From the NCBI GenBank assembly GCA_025677835.1, contig JAIXMR010000086.1, positions 1-64,000 of the forward strand: a stretch of 64,000 nucleotides of DNA. The letters are read 5' to 3'. The position numbers were made by a program, and so were the translations under genes. Numbering within the stretch: the stretch's first letter is position 1; every line of letters begins with the position of its first letter. This DNA is from Sporodiniella umbellata. Taxonomy: Eukaryota > Mucoromycota > Mucoromycetes > Mucorales > Rhizopodaceae. Positions 38,497 through 49,518 of this stretch are shown here, piece after piece. The notes under the pieces were generated by a model. That model saw only the letters and a list, made by a program, of their open reading frames with translations. It searched no databases and was not told the origin of the DNA.

Positions 38497-39901
38497 CTAG
38501 ATAGCAAAACCACCTTTCTTTTCGGTGCAGAAAGCGGGTTGTGTAGGATCAGGGTAATAATAGCCTCGAGGCTCGTACTCTGGTGGTATGTAGGCATTAT
38601 AGACTTGTTTCAAATCGCCCCTGGTCTCCAAGATGACATGAACGGCACGCTGAAATTCAAGGATGATACCTTGGACAGCCTCTTCATGCGCCGAGTTTCC
38701 CAAGTTACGGTGAACATCAAAAGGTTCTTCTACGCAGAGCAGCCTGCTCTCTTCCAGGCCTTGATCCCAGCCTTTTTCTTGTCGGGTCAGTATCCTACCG
38801 GAGCGTACTGAAATCACCTGCTGTTGATAGTCAAACTCGAAACCAAACTTTCGAAAGAAAGCATAGACCAGTCCGCCCAGCGTCTCCTGGTTCGATTTGC
38901 CATAACCCCGGAGCTGTTGAAGGTCTTGCTGGAACGACGTGTTTCTGCCGTGGATGACGAGGTTTTCGGGTGAGAGAGCGTGTGGCATTTCGTGAAGTGA
39001 AGGTAAGATGGGTGGGTGGCGTGTCTGAAGAAAGCTGATGACCAGGCAGATCCATGTATAGGTTGAAATCGTACCTCCACCCGCTTTTTTGATTAGGATG
39101 ATTAGGATCAAGATCAAACCCAAGGTCTATCTTACCTGCATCATCAATCCCTCGCTGCTTGGCCCAGTGCTTGATAAAAAGAATCAAAGGTCGCACTCGA
39201 GGGTCTATGGCCACATAGGTTTTGATCATCTTTGTATTCTGGAGTGCAAGTGTGTTGTTCAAGTTAAAGTCACAGGCCAGCTGTCTAAAGCCCATCGTTC
39301 AGTGCCTCTATCATAATAAAAAAGACTTACAGCTTTGGATCCCATAGTTTAGCAATCGGTACCTTGGCCTGGGCAATAATGTCCGTCACCTCAAAACCAT
39401 CTAACCCATACGTCAGTTTTGCTTTCTTTGAGTGCTCCTTACATTTGCTCATCACGACGCCCAACGTCTCTATGCTAGTCAGAGTAGAGGAAGTGATACA
39501 GATATCAATATCTGAATGAACTGTATGTAGCCCATTGCCCGAAGATCTATTGGTATCGCATCAACACAAGCGATCAAAGTCTACTTTATTTTCTCCAAGT
39601 TACCCAAACACATAAACACCCATGTCCTCCTTTGGATACTCTTCTTTCAAGAGTACCCTCACTCTTTTGATCAAACGTTTTCGTCTTTGGATAGACCCGC
39701 GTGAAGGTAGTATTCTCTAGATAGACTCTGGCTTAATCATCTCTCTCTCTCTCTCTCTCTCTTTTTCTTTTATTGTTTTACCTTGTAAAGCTTCAGAATA
39801 TCGCAGGTCATTGTATCTTGGAACGCAATGGCCATCGGGGGAGTGGAATGATCATTGATACAACTGATCACAGAAGAAGAACCGTCTAGACAATGGATCA
39901 T
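38497..39901 (-). CDS. Cid1-type terminal nucleotidyltransferase (poly(U)/poly(A) polymerase)
   Basis: Five minus-strand exons: 39782-39901, 39604-39716, 39331-39546, 39136-39284 and 38497-39083, about 394 residues. The catalytic core reads YVFGSSGNGLHTVHSDIDIC, the GS...DxD signature of nucleotidyltransferases with two metal-binding Asp. NTKMIKTYVAIDPRVRPLIL, IKHWAKQRGIDDA and GGTISTYTWICLVISFLQ are typical of non-canonical PAP/TUTases, and GGLVYAFFRKFGFEFDY is the PAP-associated segment. RNA 3'-tailing is the known reaction; U versus A preference cannot be told. The 5' end is uncertain: the first ATG used (39901) may be preceded by another exon, as a short ATG-containing frame exists near 40073. 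Confidence 0.85.
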
Positions 39902-40314
39902 CAACAGAAACTGGGTAACTGAAATAAAAAAAATAAAAAAAAAAACGAGAGAAAAAGAATAATTCAAAAAAAAAAAAAAAAAAAAAAAAAATCTCCTTGG
40001 TTAGGCAAAGCAGTATAGATGCTTTTTAGGGCAAGTAGGAATTTGTAGTGTGGATTCTAGTACAGTCGGCATGATCGACATCCAAAAAAAAAAAAAAAAA
40101 GAAAAAGAAAAGCGTCAAGCTGTCCAAAAAAAAGCGTCTGTCATTTTTGTCATCCTTTTGACACATCCAAAGGGGAGGGGGGGGGGTTACTGTGAGCGTT
40201 GATTGTCAATGGCAGGGTGTGAGTGGATTTGAAGCTTAGGAGATTTATTTTTAAGAAATAGTTGAGATTTAAGCTGTTCATTATTTTTTACTTTTTTTTT
40301 TTTTTTATTTAATT

Positions 40315-41388
40315 TTAAAAGGGATCTCTGCTTTCAGCGCGTTGGATCATAGCGTAGAGCACGTTGGCTTCGACAGGAGGTTCTACTTCCCCTTTGAGCA
40401 GGGCTTGTGCACGTACAGGCTTTCCATAGAACTTGCTGTTTGCTTTTTGTAGTTCCAACAGGCCAGTGCCTTCGATACTCATACCAGCAAAGAGACCCTT
40501 GGATTTTGTGTAAGAAAAGACGGGGGCTACTTTTTTATCACGGATATCGCCCGCAATCGAAGCCTCGCCTCCTGCACCCAATGGACCTGCACTGACAGAA
40601 AGGTTGCCACCCAAAGTTAAGTTACCACCTTGAGAGAACGCACGGACGGCTTCTTCACTGTTCAGGATCAATACAAAGTCAGTCAAATCAGCACCGATCT
40701 GGGCACCAAAGCCAACCCCACCCGTAGCGATTGCTGTGGGTGCACTCCATCCTATCGTATAGGGCGTTCAATCCTACCGTATCCTAAATCATGTCTACTT
40801 ACTTCCATCTGGCAATCTAATAACAAAAAGATAAATCCTAGGGATTTCCAAAACCCATGCTTACCTTGACACCACAATACCACTGCCTGCACGTCCACTC
40901 CAAAGAAAACCGGCTTTCAGAACAGTAAAGATAGCCAAACCCTTGGCTTCTTTGATGACCGAGACAGGAATGATCGTATCAAATCCGTTTTCCATTTCTT
41001 CCTTGATAATAAACTGTTCCAAAATACGAGCCGCTTTGGCACTTTCTTCTGCTAGATTACCAAGTAACGGACTGTTCAAAGGACCTTGAACCCGATGGGT
41101 GAGTGAATGGTTATCCTTTGTTTTTTCTTACTTTCACTTGCCATGTCGCCCATGGAACGCGTGGCTTGTTGACCTATCTGTGTGGCGGCTAACGTAGAGG
41201 TATGAGCCAGGCTTTTGATTCGGGTGACTTACAATGGGCAGCTTGTTGACCTAGCTTTGTAGCAGCTGAACAGAAAAGAGGATAATAAGCGCTTGGATCC
41301 TGATTTCACACATACACACACACACACACACACACTTACTGTTGGCAGCCTGGGTTGCTTTTTCTTTGATTTGATCCAACATGGACAT
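40315..41388 (-). CDS. SYLF/Ysc84-type lipid- and actin-binding protein, no SH3
   Basis: Six minus-strand exons: 41340-41388, 41233-41265, 41132-41188, 40865-41084, 40803-40816 (14 nt) and 40315-40751, 269 residues. The N-terminal segment is an Ala/Gln/Lys helix with repeated LGQQA / IGQQA units. Then comes the SYLF domain: AKAARILEQFI, IPVSVIKEAKGLAIFTVLKA, GWSGRAGSGIVV in sense LWSGRAGSGIVVSR, WSAPTAIATGGVGFGAQIGA and DFVLILNSEEAVRAFSQG, ending in the Gly-rich SVSAGPLGAGGEASI region. SYLF proteins bind phosphoinositides and F-actin in endocytosis. Ysc84 has a C-terminal SH3 domain; this protein stops after YGKPVRAQALLKGEVEPP, so it belongs to the SH3-less subgroup. Confidence 0.9.
41307..41336. 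repeat. (CA)n microsatellite in a SYLF-gene intron
   Basis: CA repeat with one TA interruption, within the first intron (41266-41339). Confidence 0.9.
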
Positions 41389-41507
41389 AATAATGTGTGT
41401 TTATTAGAAGAACAAGAAGAATAAAAAAAAAAAAAAAAAGAAAAGTTTGTTTTCTATGGGGCGATAGTGTATGTGTAACAGGGTATGACGTGATGAATCA
41501 TGCCTTT

Positions 41508-43104
41508 TTATCCATGCATTTTGGAGGGAGAGTCATGATGATGTGATAAGGCAAACCAAGGAAGCTGACCAATTTCGTTCACAGGAATTCTCTTGTCAGG
41601 ATTTCGTTCGAGCAGCCTGGAGACGACCTGTTTTGCTTCTGGGCTGATTTCTGATTCTTGTTCTGTAGGCCATTTGACGTCTGCGGTCAGGATACGGTAG
41701 AAGAGCTGAGAGACTTTTTCGTGTTTTTCAGGCAGGTAACGAAAGGGAAGGTAGCCAACCAAGAGCGAGTAAAGAAGAATGCCCAGAGCCCATACATCTG
41801 TCTTTCGACCATCGTAACGCTTGCCTTGAACGATTTCTGGCGCGGCGTACTCTTCACTTCCACAACGGGTGGTTAACAAAGGCGCGTCAGGATCCACCAC
41901 CCGAGCCAGGCCAAAGTCAGTAATTTTAAGCCACAGCTGCTCCTCTTTTTTCTGAAGAAGGATATCTAACAAAAAGAAAGGGGGTTAGCAAAACACGAGG
42001 GTTTCAATGTCCGTTTACTTTCAAGCTTCAGATCCCGATGGACAATATGATGTTCATGTAACCAGGCCACGGCATGTACCAACTGTAGAAAGAGGCGTTT
42101 GATCAGGTCTTCATCAATCTTTTGCTTTGTTACTCTGGATTGGTGATGCATCTTTTGCACGAAATCAAACAACTCTCCACCTTCCACGTATTCCAACACG
42201 ATACAGATGAAATGTTCTGTTTCCATAGTGGCTTCGAGGTGAACAATGTTGGTGTGATGGATATACTAGATGGGCTTGAATACCTCTCTTTTTGTTGTTG
42301 TTGTTGTCTTACCTTTAAGATGCCGATCTCTCGCTCAATACTGGAACGAATTCTGGCATCGTTCAACAGCGTACCTTTCTGAATCGTTTTGATGGCGTAC
42401 GATTGATCTGCTTGAAGATGATGGCCGATATAGACTTTTGAGAATGCGCCGACACCCAACAGTCGCTGGATACGATAGGCGCCCACCTGTTTACCGACGA
42501 TGGCTTCATCTGCCACATGAAGTGTCGGGTCTTGTTTTTCGCGTTGGGTGGGGCTTTCAAGATAATCTCCTAACATAGGTGCTTCGGCCAGTGTAGGCAC
42601 TCGACTCGAACCCAAAGCAAGACCGCTGGCAATCACCGGAATTTTCTCGGGTGAAGCCAGCGTAAACTCGGTGGAGGGGATCAGCGGTGTAGGTAGCGGC
42701 ATGATCTTTTGCTCAAGAATTCCCTTTTCAGACACACTGGCACTCAGGAGCTGGGGTAGAGGCGCTACCTGACCTGTAGCCGCCACCCAAGGTCGACCTG
42801 TATCACTCTCCTGCACCGTGTCTTCTTGTGTGCCCGCCCATGAAACCTGCCGAATCGATACTTTGCGGGAAATAGAAGGGGGTGGCCGAGGTGCATTGAG
42901 GTCGTTGTGGGTACTAAAAAAGGCATGTGTCTTTGAAACGTTCGTGTCAATCTCTAATGGCCTTCGAGCCTGCTTCATCATAAAATAATCATCGTCAAAA
43001 ACCTGTTGATTATCATTCTATCCTTACCTCCACCGGAGGATGATCCATTAAAGATTCCTATACAACAATAAACATTCAGTTATTCTACACCGCTTCCTTA
43101 CCAT
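41508..43104 (-). CDS. Serine/threonine protein kinase, CAMK/Snf1-like group
   Basis: Five minus-strand exons: 43102-43104 (ATG only), 43028-43057, 42313-43002, 42019-42265 and 41508-41965, 475 residues. About 190 residues of Pro/Ser-rich regulatory sequence precede the kinase domain. Visible are the glycine loop LLGVGAFSKVYIG, VAIK-type AIKTIQKG, hinge LEYVEGGELFDFV, catalytic loop HRDLKLENILL (the Asn created across a splice), DFGLARV, and substrate-site RCGSEEYAAPEIVQGKRYDG, with RNPDKRI near the end. CGSxxYAAPE and the overall order fit a CAMK/Snf1-related kinase; activation-loop Thr residues are present. Pathway unknown. The domain ends close to the C terminus with no UBA or autoinhibitory region. 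Confidence 0.9.
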
Positions 43105-43113
43105 CTTTTCACG

Positions 43114-43149
<36 letters not shown>

Positions 43150-43151
43150 TT
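43114..43151. repeat. (CT)n microsatellite upstream of the kinase gene
   Basis: CT repeat with small interruptions, immediately upstream of the kinase ATG (GA-rich 5' leader in the sense of the gene) and followed by a long A run. Confidence 0.9.
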
Positions 43152-43156
43152 TTATC

Positions 43157-43188
<32 letters not shown>

Positions 43189-43486
43189 AAGAAAATTTAA
43201 ACAAGAGAAAGGAAATAATAGACTTGATTTATTTTAATTTCTGTTCATTTTGGCTAAAAAAAACTTTTAAACCCCAGTGCTGTGCAAACTTTAAAAATAG
43301 CAAACCAAGAACAGAGGGTTTGGGACTGTGACTCTCTTTTGGAAAGGGAACCCTTGATTGGTTCCAGTCTCTCTTGGGTCAACACGCTTTTGAAGAAGTG
43401 TAGGTCTCTACTGATAGGGTTTGGTCTCTGTTGACGCCAGAGTTTGATTCAATCCCTTTGAGTGATTGACTTTTTAGAAGAAGACA

Positions 43487-43518
<32 letters not shown>

Positions 43519-43573
43519 AAAAAGCGTGTTGAAGAGTACGTCAGCCGAATGGGGAGGAAGTCTGTTTATTTCT

Positions 43574-44061
43574 TTATCTTCTTTCTTGGACTTGCGTTAA
43601 TGCGCGTTGTCCGGTGATGAATGCAGCAAGACAAAGACCTCCAAGATAAGGAAGCATTTGAAACAAGCTGAGGTGGGTCCAATAGAGATAAAATAGGTAT
43701 TCGATGGCAATAAGCGAGCCCAAGAAGCTGACCATGGGTAACGATGTCAGGTTGCAAAGTACTTTTGTAGGTGTATAGCCCAATTGAGTCCACTACCCAC
43801 AAAAAAAAAAAAAAAAAACAAGAATAGTCAGTAAGATGCTATGGGCAAGCTTGACATTCTTACGCCGAGTGCAAGAAGAACCCAAGGCAAGAGTACGATG
43901 ACTGAAAAGGTGGTAGAGAAATAGGTAGGTGGCATCTTTTCTTCAGCACGAAAGACATGATGTATTTCCGGTTGTACTGTAAACACGTCTTCTTCTCCTG
44001 CTGCGCTGACAAGACTAAACCAAAGGCTGAATAAAAGTCCAGTGATGAAAGATGAACCCAT
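43574..44061 (-). CDS. SWP1: Oligosaccharyltransferase subunit Swp1/ribophorin II, minimal form
   Basis: Two minus-strand exons: 43864-44061 and 43574-43792, 138 residues. The N terminus (MGSSFITGLLFSLWFSLVSA) is a signal peptide. VQPEIHHVFRAEEKMPPTYF is the conserved stretch before the membrane region of the Swp1/ribophorin II family. Three hydrophobic segments follow (FSVIVLLPWVLLALG; PMVSFLGSLIAIEYLFYLYW; LPYLGGLCLAAFITGQ). Swp1 in yeast is about 286 residues because of a luminal domain between the signal and this block, which is missing here. The product would be the membrane-anchoring part of the OST complex for N-glycosylation. Function beyond that is inference. Confidence 0.8.
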
Positions 44062-44143
44062 GCCGAGGGATTGTTTATTGAAAAAAAGGCAATTAAAAAT
44101 AAAGACTCTCTCTCTCTCTTTAAATTTTTTAAAAAACAAGTTT

Positions 44144-45294
44144 TTATTTACATTCGGCGGTGATATAGCGAACGGCCTTCAAGTACGATCGACAGAGAAA
44201 CGTTTGGTTTTCGATGGGTGTGGCGGGTGGAATGGAGCGACATATCATTTGGCCAATATGTTGGCAGAGGGTGGTGGAAAGCCAGGCAATAGGGCAAAAA
44301 TAGGCGCCAGGCTCTTCTTTTTGTTTTTCTTTGGTGAGGAGTAAAGTTTTGGTATGCGCTGTGTTTTCTTTGACTGTCGCCAGGGGGCTAAGCAGCTCCA
44401 GGACGTCTTTTGTTTCTTTGGCAGGTGAGAGCTGAGCAGAGGCCAGAAGTTGATCGGTACTCATGCTCATCGTATGGTTCAAGACGATGGACATCAGAGC
44501 GGGTGCTAGGAGAGGGTACTGTTGCATAAGCGGGTGGGAATCGGGTGCTTGGGTTTCTTTGCGGAGAAAGACAGCGTCCCAAGAAGGCACCACGGCTTGA
44601 GAGATGAACGTCGTGGGCCGGTAGAATACATCAGGCTCAGGGGCCATGGCCTGTTCAGGGAAAGCCAGTTCCCAATCGGCATCTTTTAACGTAGGCTGGA
44701 CGATAGAGCCAAGGCTAAGCTCCAACTTGAGCTGTTCGTTCTCACTCGTTAATGTGTTGACTTCTGTCTGAAGCCAGCTCAGCTCAAGCTTCAGCCGGTT
44801 GTTCTCAGCCTTTTGTTCATCCAGTTCAGCCTCAAGCGTACCCACGTATTCTGACAGAGTTTTGTTATTTTCCCCCTAAAGAATGCATGCGCCTAAAAGA
44901 GGACCTTACCTTTTCTTCGGTTCCTAAAGTTACGTGCTGAGATCTTGTTTCTCAACTGACGACGCTCTTTGGAGGTCATTGCTTTTAGTTGTGTATCTGA
45001 TAAATTATCGTACTTGTGTCGAAAGTCCAATCGACCGGTAGTGTAATTCAGCTGGCTTTCTTTTGGCGACAGTCTGCTATTCCCTTCTTCGCCGCTCGAA
45101 AAACTATCACTGCTGCTGCTGTGGTTCAGTTTGGCTTCCAAGGAGGGCTCAGGGCTTTCTAATAGAAACTGAAATATTTCATCTTCTAAACCACTTGTGT
45201 CATTTATCAGTAATGTGTCTTTGGGTGTCTTTGTTGCTGGATGTTTGGGTGCCTCTAAAGCCCAGGTAAAGATCGAACTAGAGTTGTTGTTCAT
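44144..45294 (-). CDS. bZIP transcription factor
   Basis: Two minus-strand exons: 44910-45294 and 44144-44850, 363 residues. The basic region is QLRNKISARNFRNRRKEY with the N-x7-R DNA-contact signature (NKISARNFR), split by the intron. The leucine zipper (LEAELDEQKAENNRLKLELS and on through NEQLKLELSL) follows at heptad spacing. N-terminal of it are an acidic stretch (LEDEIFQFLLESPEPSLEAK) that could activate and a Ser-rich region; C-terminal is a Pro-containing tail ending in a cysteine-containing segment. The target genes are unknown. The first ATG (45294) lies right after a 20-base A run in the sense strand. Confidence 0.92.
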
Positions 45295-45492
45295 AGCTGA
45301 TGTTTTTTTTTTTTTTTTTTTTCAATTTGAAAGAAAAGAGGGAAAAAAAAAAAATGGATGGAAAAAATTAGAAACCTTCGGGACGGTTAAACTCCCCCAC
45401 CGTTCTCATAAAAAGCTTAAAAAAAAAAAAAGGTCTCTTGCTAAAGTATTTAAATAGACTGGCGATTTTTACTCTTGATTAAAAAAAAAAAA

Positions 45493-45627
45493 ATGGCAGA
45501 TTTTTTATTTTCAGATTTACAGCAGACGTATTTCGATCATCATGGCCAGAGCAGCAAGAAATCTGTACTAAAAGAAGAACGTAGACATCGCGTAATTCAA
45601 GTTGCCAAAAAAAGCTATCTTGAATAA
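45493..45627 (+). CDS. Small ORF, 44 residues (possible micropeptide)
   Basis: ATG at 45493 directly after a 13-base A run, frame closed at 45625-45627. The sequence begins MADFLFSDLQQTYFDHHG and ends AKKSYLE, of mixed charge with no low complexity. No family is recognised. It is divergent to the bZIP gene and upstream of the Rab gene. It could be a real small protein, the first exon of a longer unspliced gene, or chance; no donor site extending it was convincing. Confidence 0.3.
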   Translation: MADFLFSDLQQTYFDHHGQSSKKSVLKEERRHRVIQVAKKSYLE

Positions 45628-45980
45628 GCCAATCACCGTCTCTCTTTCGTCATCTGCCAACACTTGGTACATACAACAGCCCTGTTGTTCTCTGTCCAAC
45701 CCAAGACGCTGTCTGCGTGTGTGTATGACGAAATCGAAAGGATGGACTGTGTGTCACTGTGTTAAGCTTTCTTTTCTAAGAGGGAACACATCCAATCAGA
45801 TGCTTGTAAGAGGATATCCACGTGACACAGGGTTTGAGGTAAGAGAGAAAAACAGAGAGGGGTGGAGGAGATTGTAAGCCAAAAAAAAAAAAAAAAAAGA
45901 AAAAGCGCCCTTTTTTTTTTTTTTTTATTTATTTTGTTTTCCTTTTCACACTTTAAAAATTCTTTTATTATTGTTTTTAT

Positions 45981-46011
<31 letters not shown>

Positions 46012-46014
46012 AAA

Positions 46015-46908
<894 letters not shown>

Positions 46909-47223
46909 GTCACACATCTCCTACTCTTCTTGAACTCTCTCATGCTTTCTCTTTTTCGCTTTTCCCCCTCTCCCTTTTACCCCTTCTTTTTTTTTTTTTT
47001 TTTTTTTTGGAATTAAATTGATTATGTATATGCTTATATAGGATATACATATATACACTTATACCTACATATTCATTTGTTTGTCTATGTGTATAAGAGT
47101 ATATGCGTATGTTTATGTTTATGTGAAATACAGTGGATGCCCTCTTTTTTTTTAATCAAGTAGATCGATAGCACCCATTCTAATGGAACAAGGAGTGAAA
47201 AAAAAAAGGGATAAGAACACCCT

Positions 47224-47263
<40 letters not shown>

Positions 47264-47736
47264 GGAATTAGTGTTTTCTCTATAACTAGTGCTGGAAACC
47301 TCCCCTCTTCCTAGTTTAGCAAACCAAACCACTTGCTCTTTGCTAACAAGGGTTCAAAAGTACAGCTGGTGAAATGTTTGATTTGAATGGGCGATGCTTC
47401 TGTCGGAGATACATCCGTAACCAGAGGTAATTTGAAAGTAGACAACAATCCATAACATCTTTAATACACCCTCAGGCCAAAAAGAAACGTGCTAAAAGAA
47501 GCTTCTTTGAAAGGACTCTTCAAAAAAAAAAAAAAAAAAATTACAAAGGCGTTTTGCAGATTTATTCAGATACAGCTTTCTTCAAGTCAGAAGCGGGGTA
47601 TGTTGTATCAAGTGACTTGGTATGTCATCTGTCAACCCATTGAACTATTACTCCATTGCCTTGCGTAAAGCCGTAATAGCTCCTTGATAGAAATAGACCT
47701 GCTCTATTTACTCTGTGTGCAAGTAGGATCAAAGCC

Positions 47737-47767
<31 letters not shown>

Positions 47768-48256
47768 CACACATGGCTTGGCTAGAGGTATTTCGGCACC
47801 AGCTCAAGTCAAATGGGAATTACAAACGATAGATTTGTATTGATCTTTTTGTTCTTTGTTTTTCAGTTTCTTTTCACGATCAAAACTGAGCTTTGATTGA
47901 TTTACGCTAAATGCTTTAGATTACGCAAACCAATTATTGGTACCTGAAAAAAGCGGATCTTTAAATCTGGGAGATGCGAAAGCCAATTCAAACCAAGGGC
48001 TTTTTTATTTTTTGTGAGTCTGATCGATACCAAAAGTTTGCTCGGAAATATAAATTTAAAAAAAAAAAAAAAAAAAAAGTAAAAAAAAAAGCCCCCTCGT
48101 CTTTTTTGTGGTTTTTGTGACTATCTACCTTTTACGCTTTGACGGTTAAATTGTTTACAATGTGTTTGATGGATTAACGTAAAGTTATAAACAGAGTGTT
48201 TTCCGCAAAGACTTTGAGGCCAAAGGTTCTTCAGTAGTCGGAGCTTTAACTATCCT

Positions 48257-48291
<35 letters not shown>

Positions 48292-48319
48292 GTCCTTTTC
48301 CTTGTGCGATAGCTCTAAC
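46909..48319. other. Intergenic region with T/A mirror tracts
   Basis: About 1.4 kb without a supported gene. It contains T25-A14 (47225-47263), T11-A20 (47737-47767), an A-rich tract at 48058-48087, and a long T run before the Myb gene (48260-48288). Confidence 0.6.
47225..47263. repeat. T-run/A-run mirror tract
   Basis: 25 T followed directly by 14 A, able to form a hairpin or a DNA bend. Similar junctions occur at 47737-47767, 49468-49504, 54518-54549 and 57802-57824. Confidence 0.85.
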
Positions 48320-49339
48320 ATGTCAATAATCAACCGGAATTTTGGGCTGGTCTTTTCTCAAAAACTCCCTTCTATTTCATATTGCACACTAAGGTTGTTT
48401 TACTCGATTACGCCTAGAACAAATGCAGCGATAGAAAATGAAAAATCGACCTTCATCGATGGAGCCTCAAGCTCCCTGGAAATAGATCTTCAGAAAGAAG
48501 CCGAATTAGAAAAAAAAAGGAAGGAAGCCAAAAAGATACGTACAGCTTACGGCATCCGCTCAAGATGTGTCTGGACTCCTGAAGAGGACCAACGATTGAA
48601 AACCCTTTACGAACGACATGGGCCTAATTGGTCGCTCATTGCTTCAAACTTTGCTGATCGCAGGCCTTTGAATTGTCATAAACGATATGAATTGTTGGGT
48701 GGGGACGGAAAAGGCCCTTGGAAAAAGAGCGAAGTAGATGTTCTCATCAAGCTTGGTGAGGGTAAAGCCTATAGCCAAATTGACGATTGGGAGCGCATAC
48801 AGAAAGGATTACCCGAATACCGCCCACTCTATCTTGTTAAGCAAAAATATTCTCAAAAAGATCCTCACTTAAAAAGTGGCCGTTGGCTTCCTGAAGAAAT
48901 TAAAAAGCTAACGCTGGCAGTGCATGAAAAAGTGGACGATTGGGACGCGGTAGCTTCAATAGTAGGCACACGTTCTCGTACCCAATGCCAAGAGCGATGG
49001 CGATGGCAACAAAGACCTTTGGTCAAAGGCCATTTTACAAAGAAAGAAGACGAGGCTATTCTTGAAGCTGTCAAAAAATATGGACCCAACTTTTCTGTAA
49101 TTGCTGAAGTGATAGACATCGGTCGCTCGCCCCGCCATATCTCACAGCACTACCAGTCTATACTCAACCCTGACCTGGATCGATCTCCTTGGAGTCCATC
49201 AGAGTTGAGTAAATTCTACGCTGCTTACATCGAAACAGGCTCTGCAAAAAAGGCAAAGGATAAACTGGAATCAAAACGACCTATCAGAGATATTTGGAAC
49301 CATCTGCTGCCCTTGATAAAAAAACGAAAAACAGAATAA
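48320..49339 (+). CDS. Multi-Myb/SANT repeat protein with presequence-like leader
   Basis: Single exon, 339 residues from the first ATG. The N-terminal 37 residues (MSIINRNFGLVFSQKLPSIS and TLRLFYSITPRTNAA) contain Arg/Ser/hydrophobics and no acid, like a mitochondrial targeting sequence. After a Lys/Glu helix come about four to five Myb-type repeats, visible by their Trp/aromatic spacing: VWTPEEDQRLKTLYERHGPN-W, GPWKKSEVDVLIKLGEG, GRWLPEEIKKLTLAVHEKVD-W, GHFTKKEDEAILEAVKKYGP and SPWSPSELSKFYAAYIETG, each with a recognition helix (RTQCQERWRW, RHISQHYQ). Repeats of this kind bind DNA. Targets and true compartment are unknown; no activation domain is obvious. Confidence 0.8.
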   Translation: MSIINRNFGLVFSQKLPSISYCTLRLFYSITPRTNAAIENEKSTFIDGASSSLEIDLQKEAELEKKRKEAKKIRTAYGIRSRCVWTPEEDQRLKTLYERHGPNWSLIASNFADRRPLNCHKRYELLGGDGKGPWKKSEVDVLIKLGEGKAYSQIDDWERIQKGLPEYRPLYLVKQKYSQKDPHLKSGRWLPEEIKKLTLAVHEKVDDWDAVASIVGTRSRTQCQERWRWQQRPLVKGHFTKKEDEAILEAVKKYGPNFSVIAEVIDIGRSPRHISQHYQSILNPDLDRSPWSPSELSKFYAAYIETGSAKKAKDKLESKRPIRDIWNHLLPLIKKRKTE

Positions 49340-49473
49340 TAATAATAATAAAAAAAAAAAAAAAAAAAAAAAAACTAATTTTGATACACAAGAAGCATTC
49401 GGTACTTTAAATCGTGAAAAAATTGTTTAAAGCTGCCCTTCCCCTTCCATTCTTTTTTGTTTTATTTTTTTTT

Positions 49474-49504
<31 letters not shown>

Positions 49505-49518
49505 CATAGAAAAGAAGA

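Noticed and set aside
42005..42030. Kinase lacking the catalytic-loop Asn (HRDLKLE followed by Asp)
   Set aside because: The Asn codon is rebuilt across the splice (A|AT), giving HRDLKLEN.
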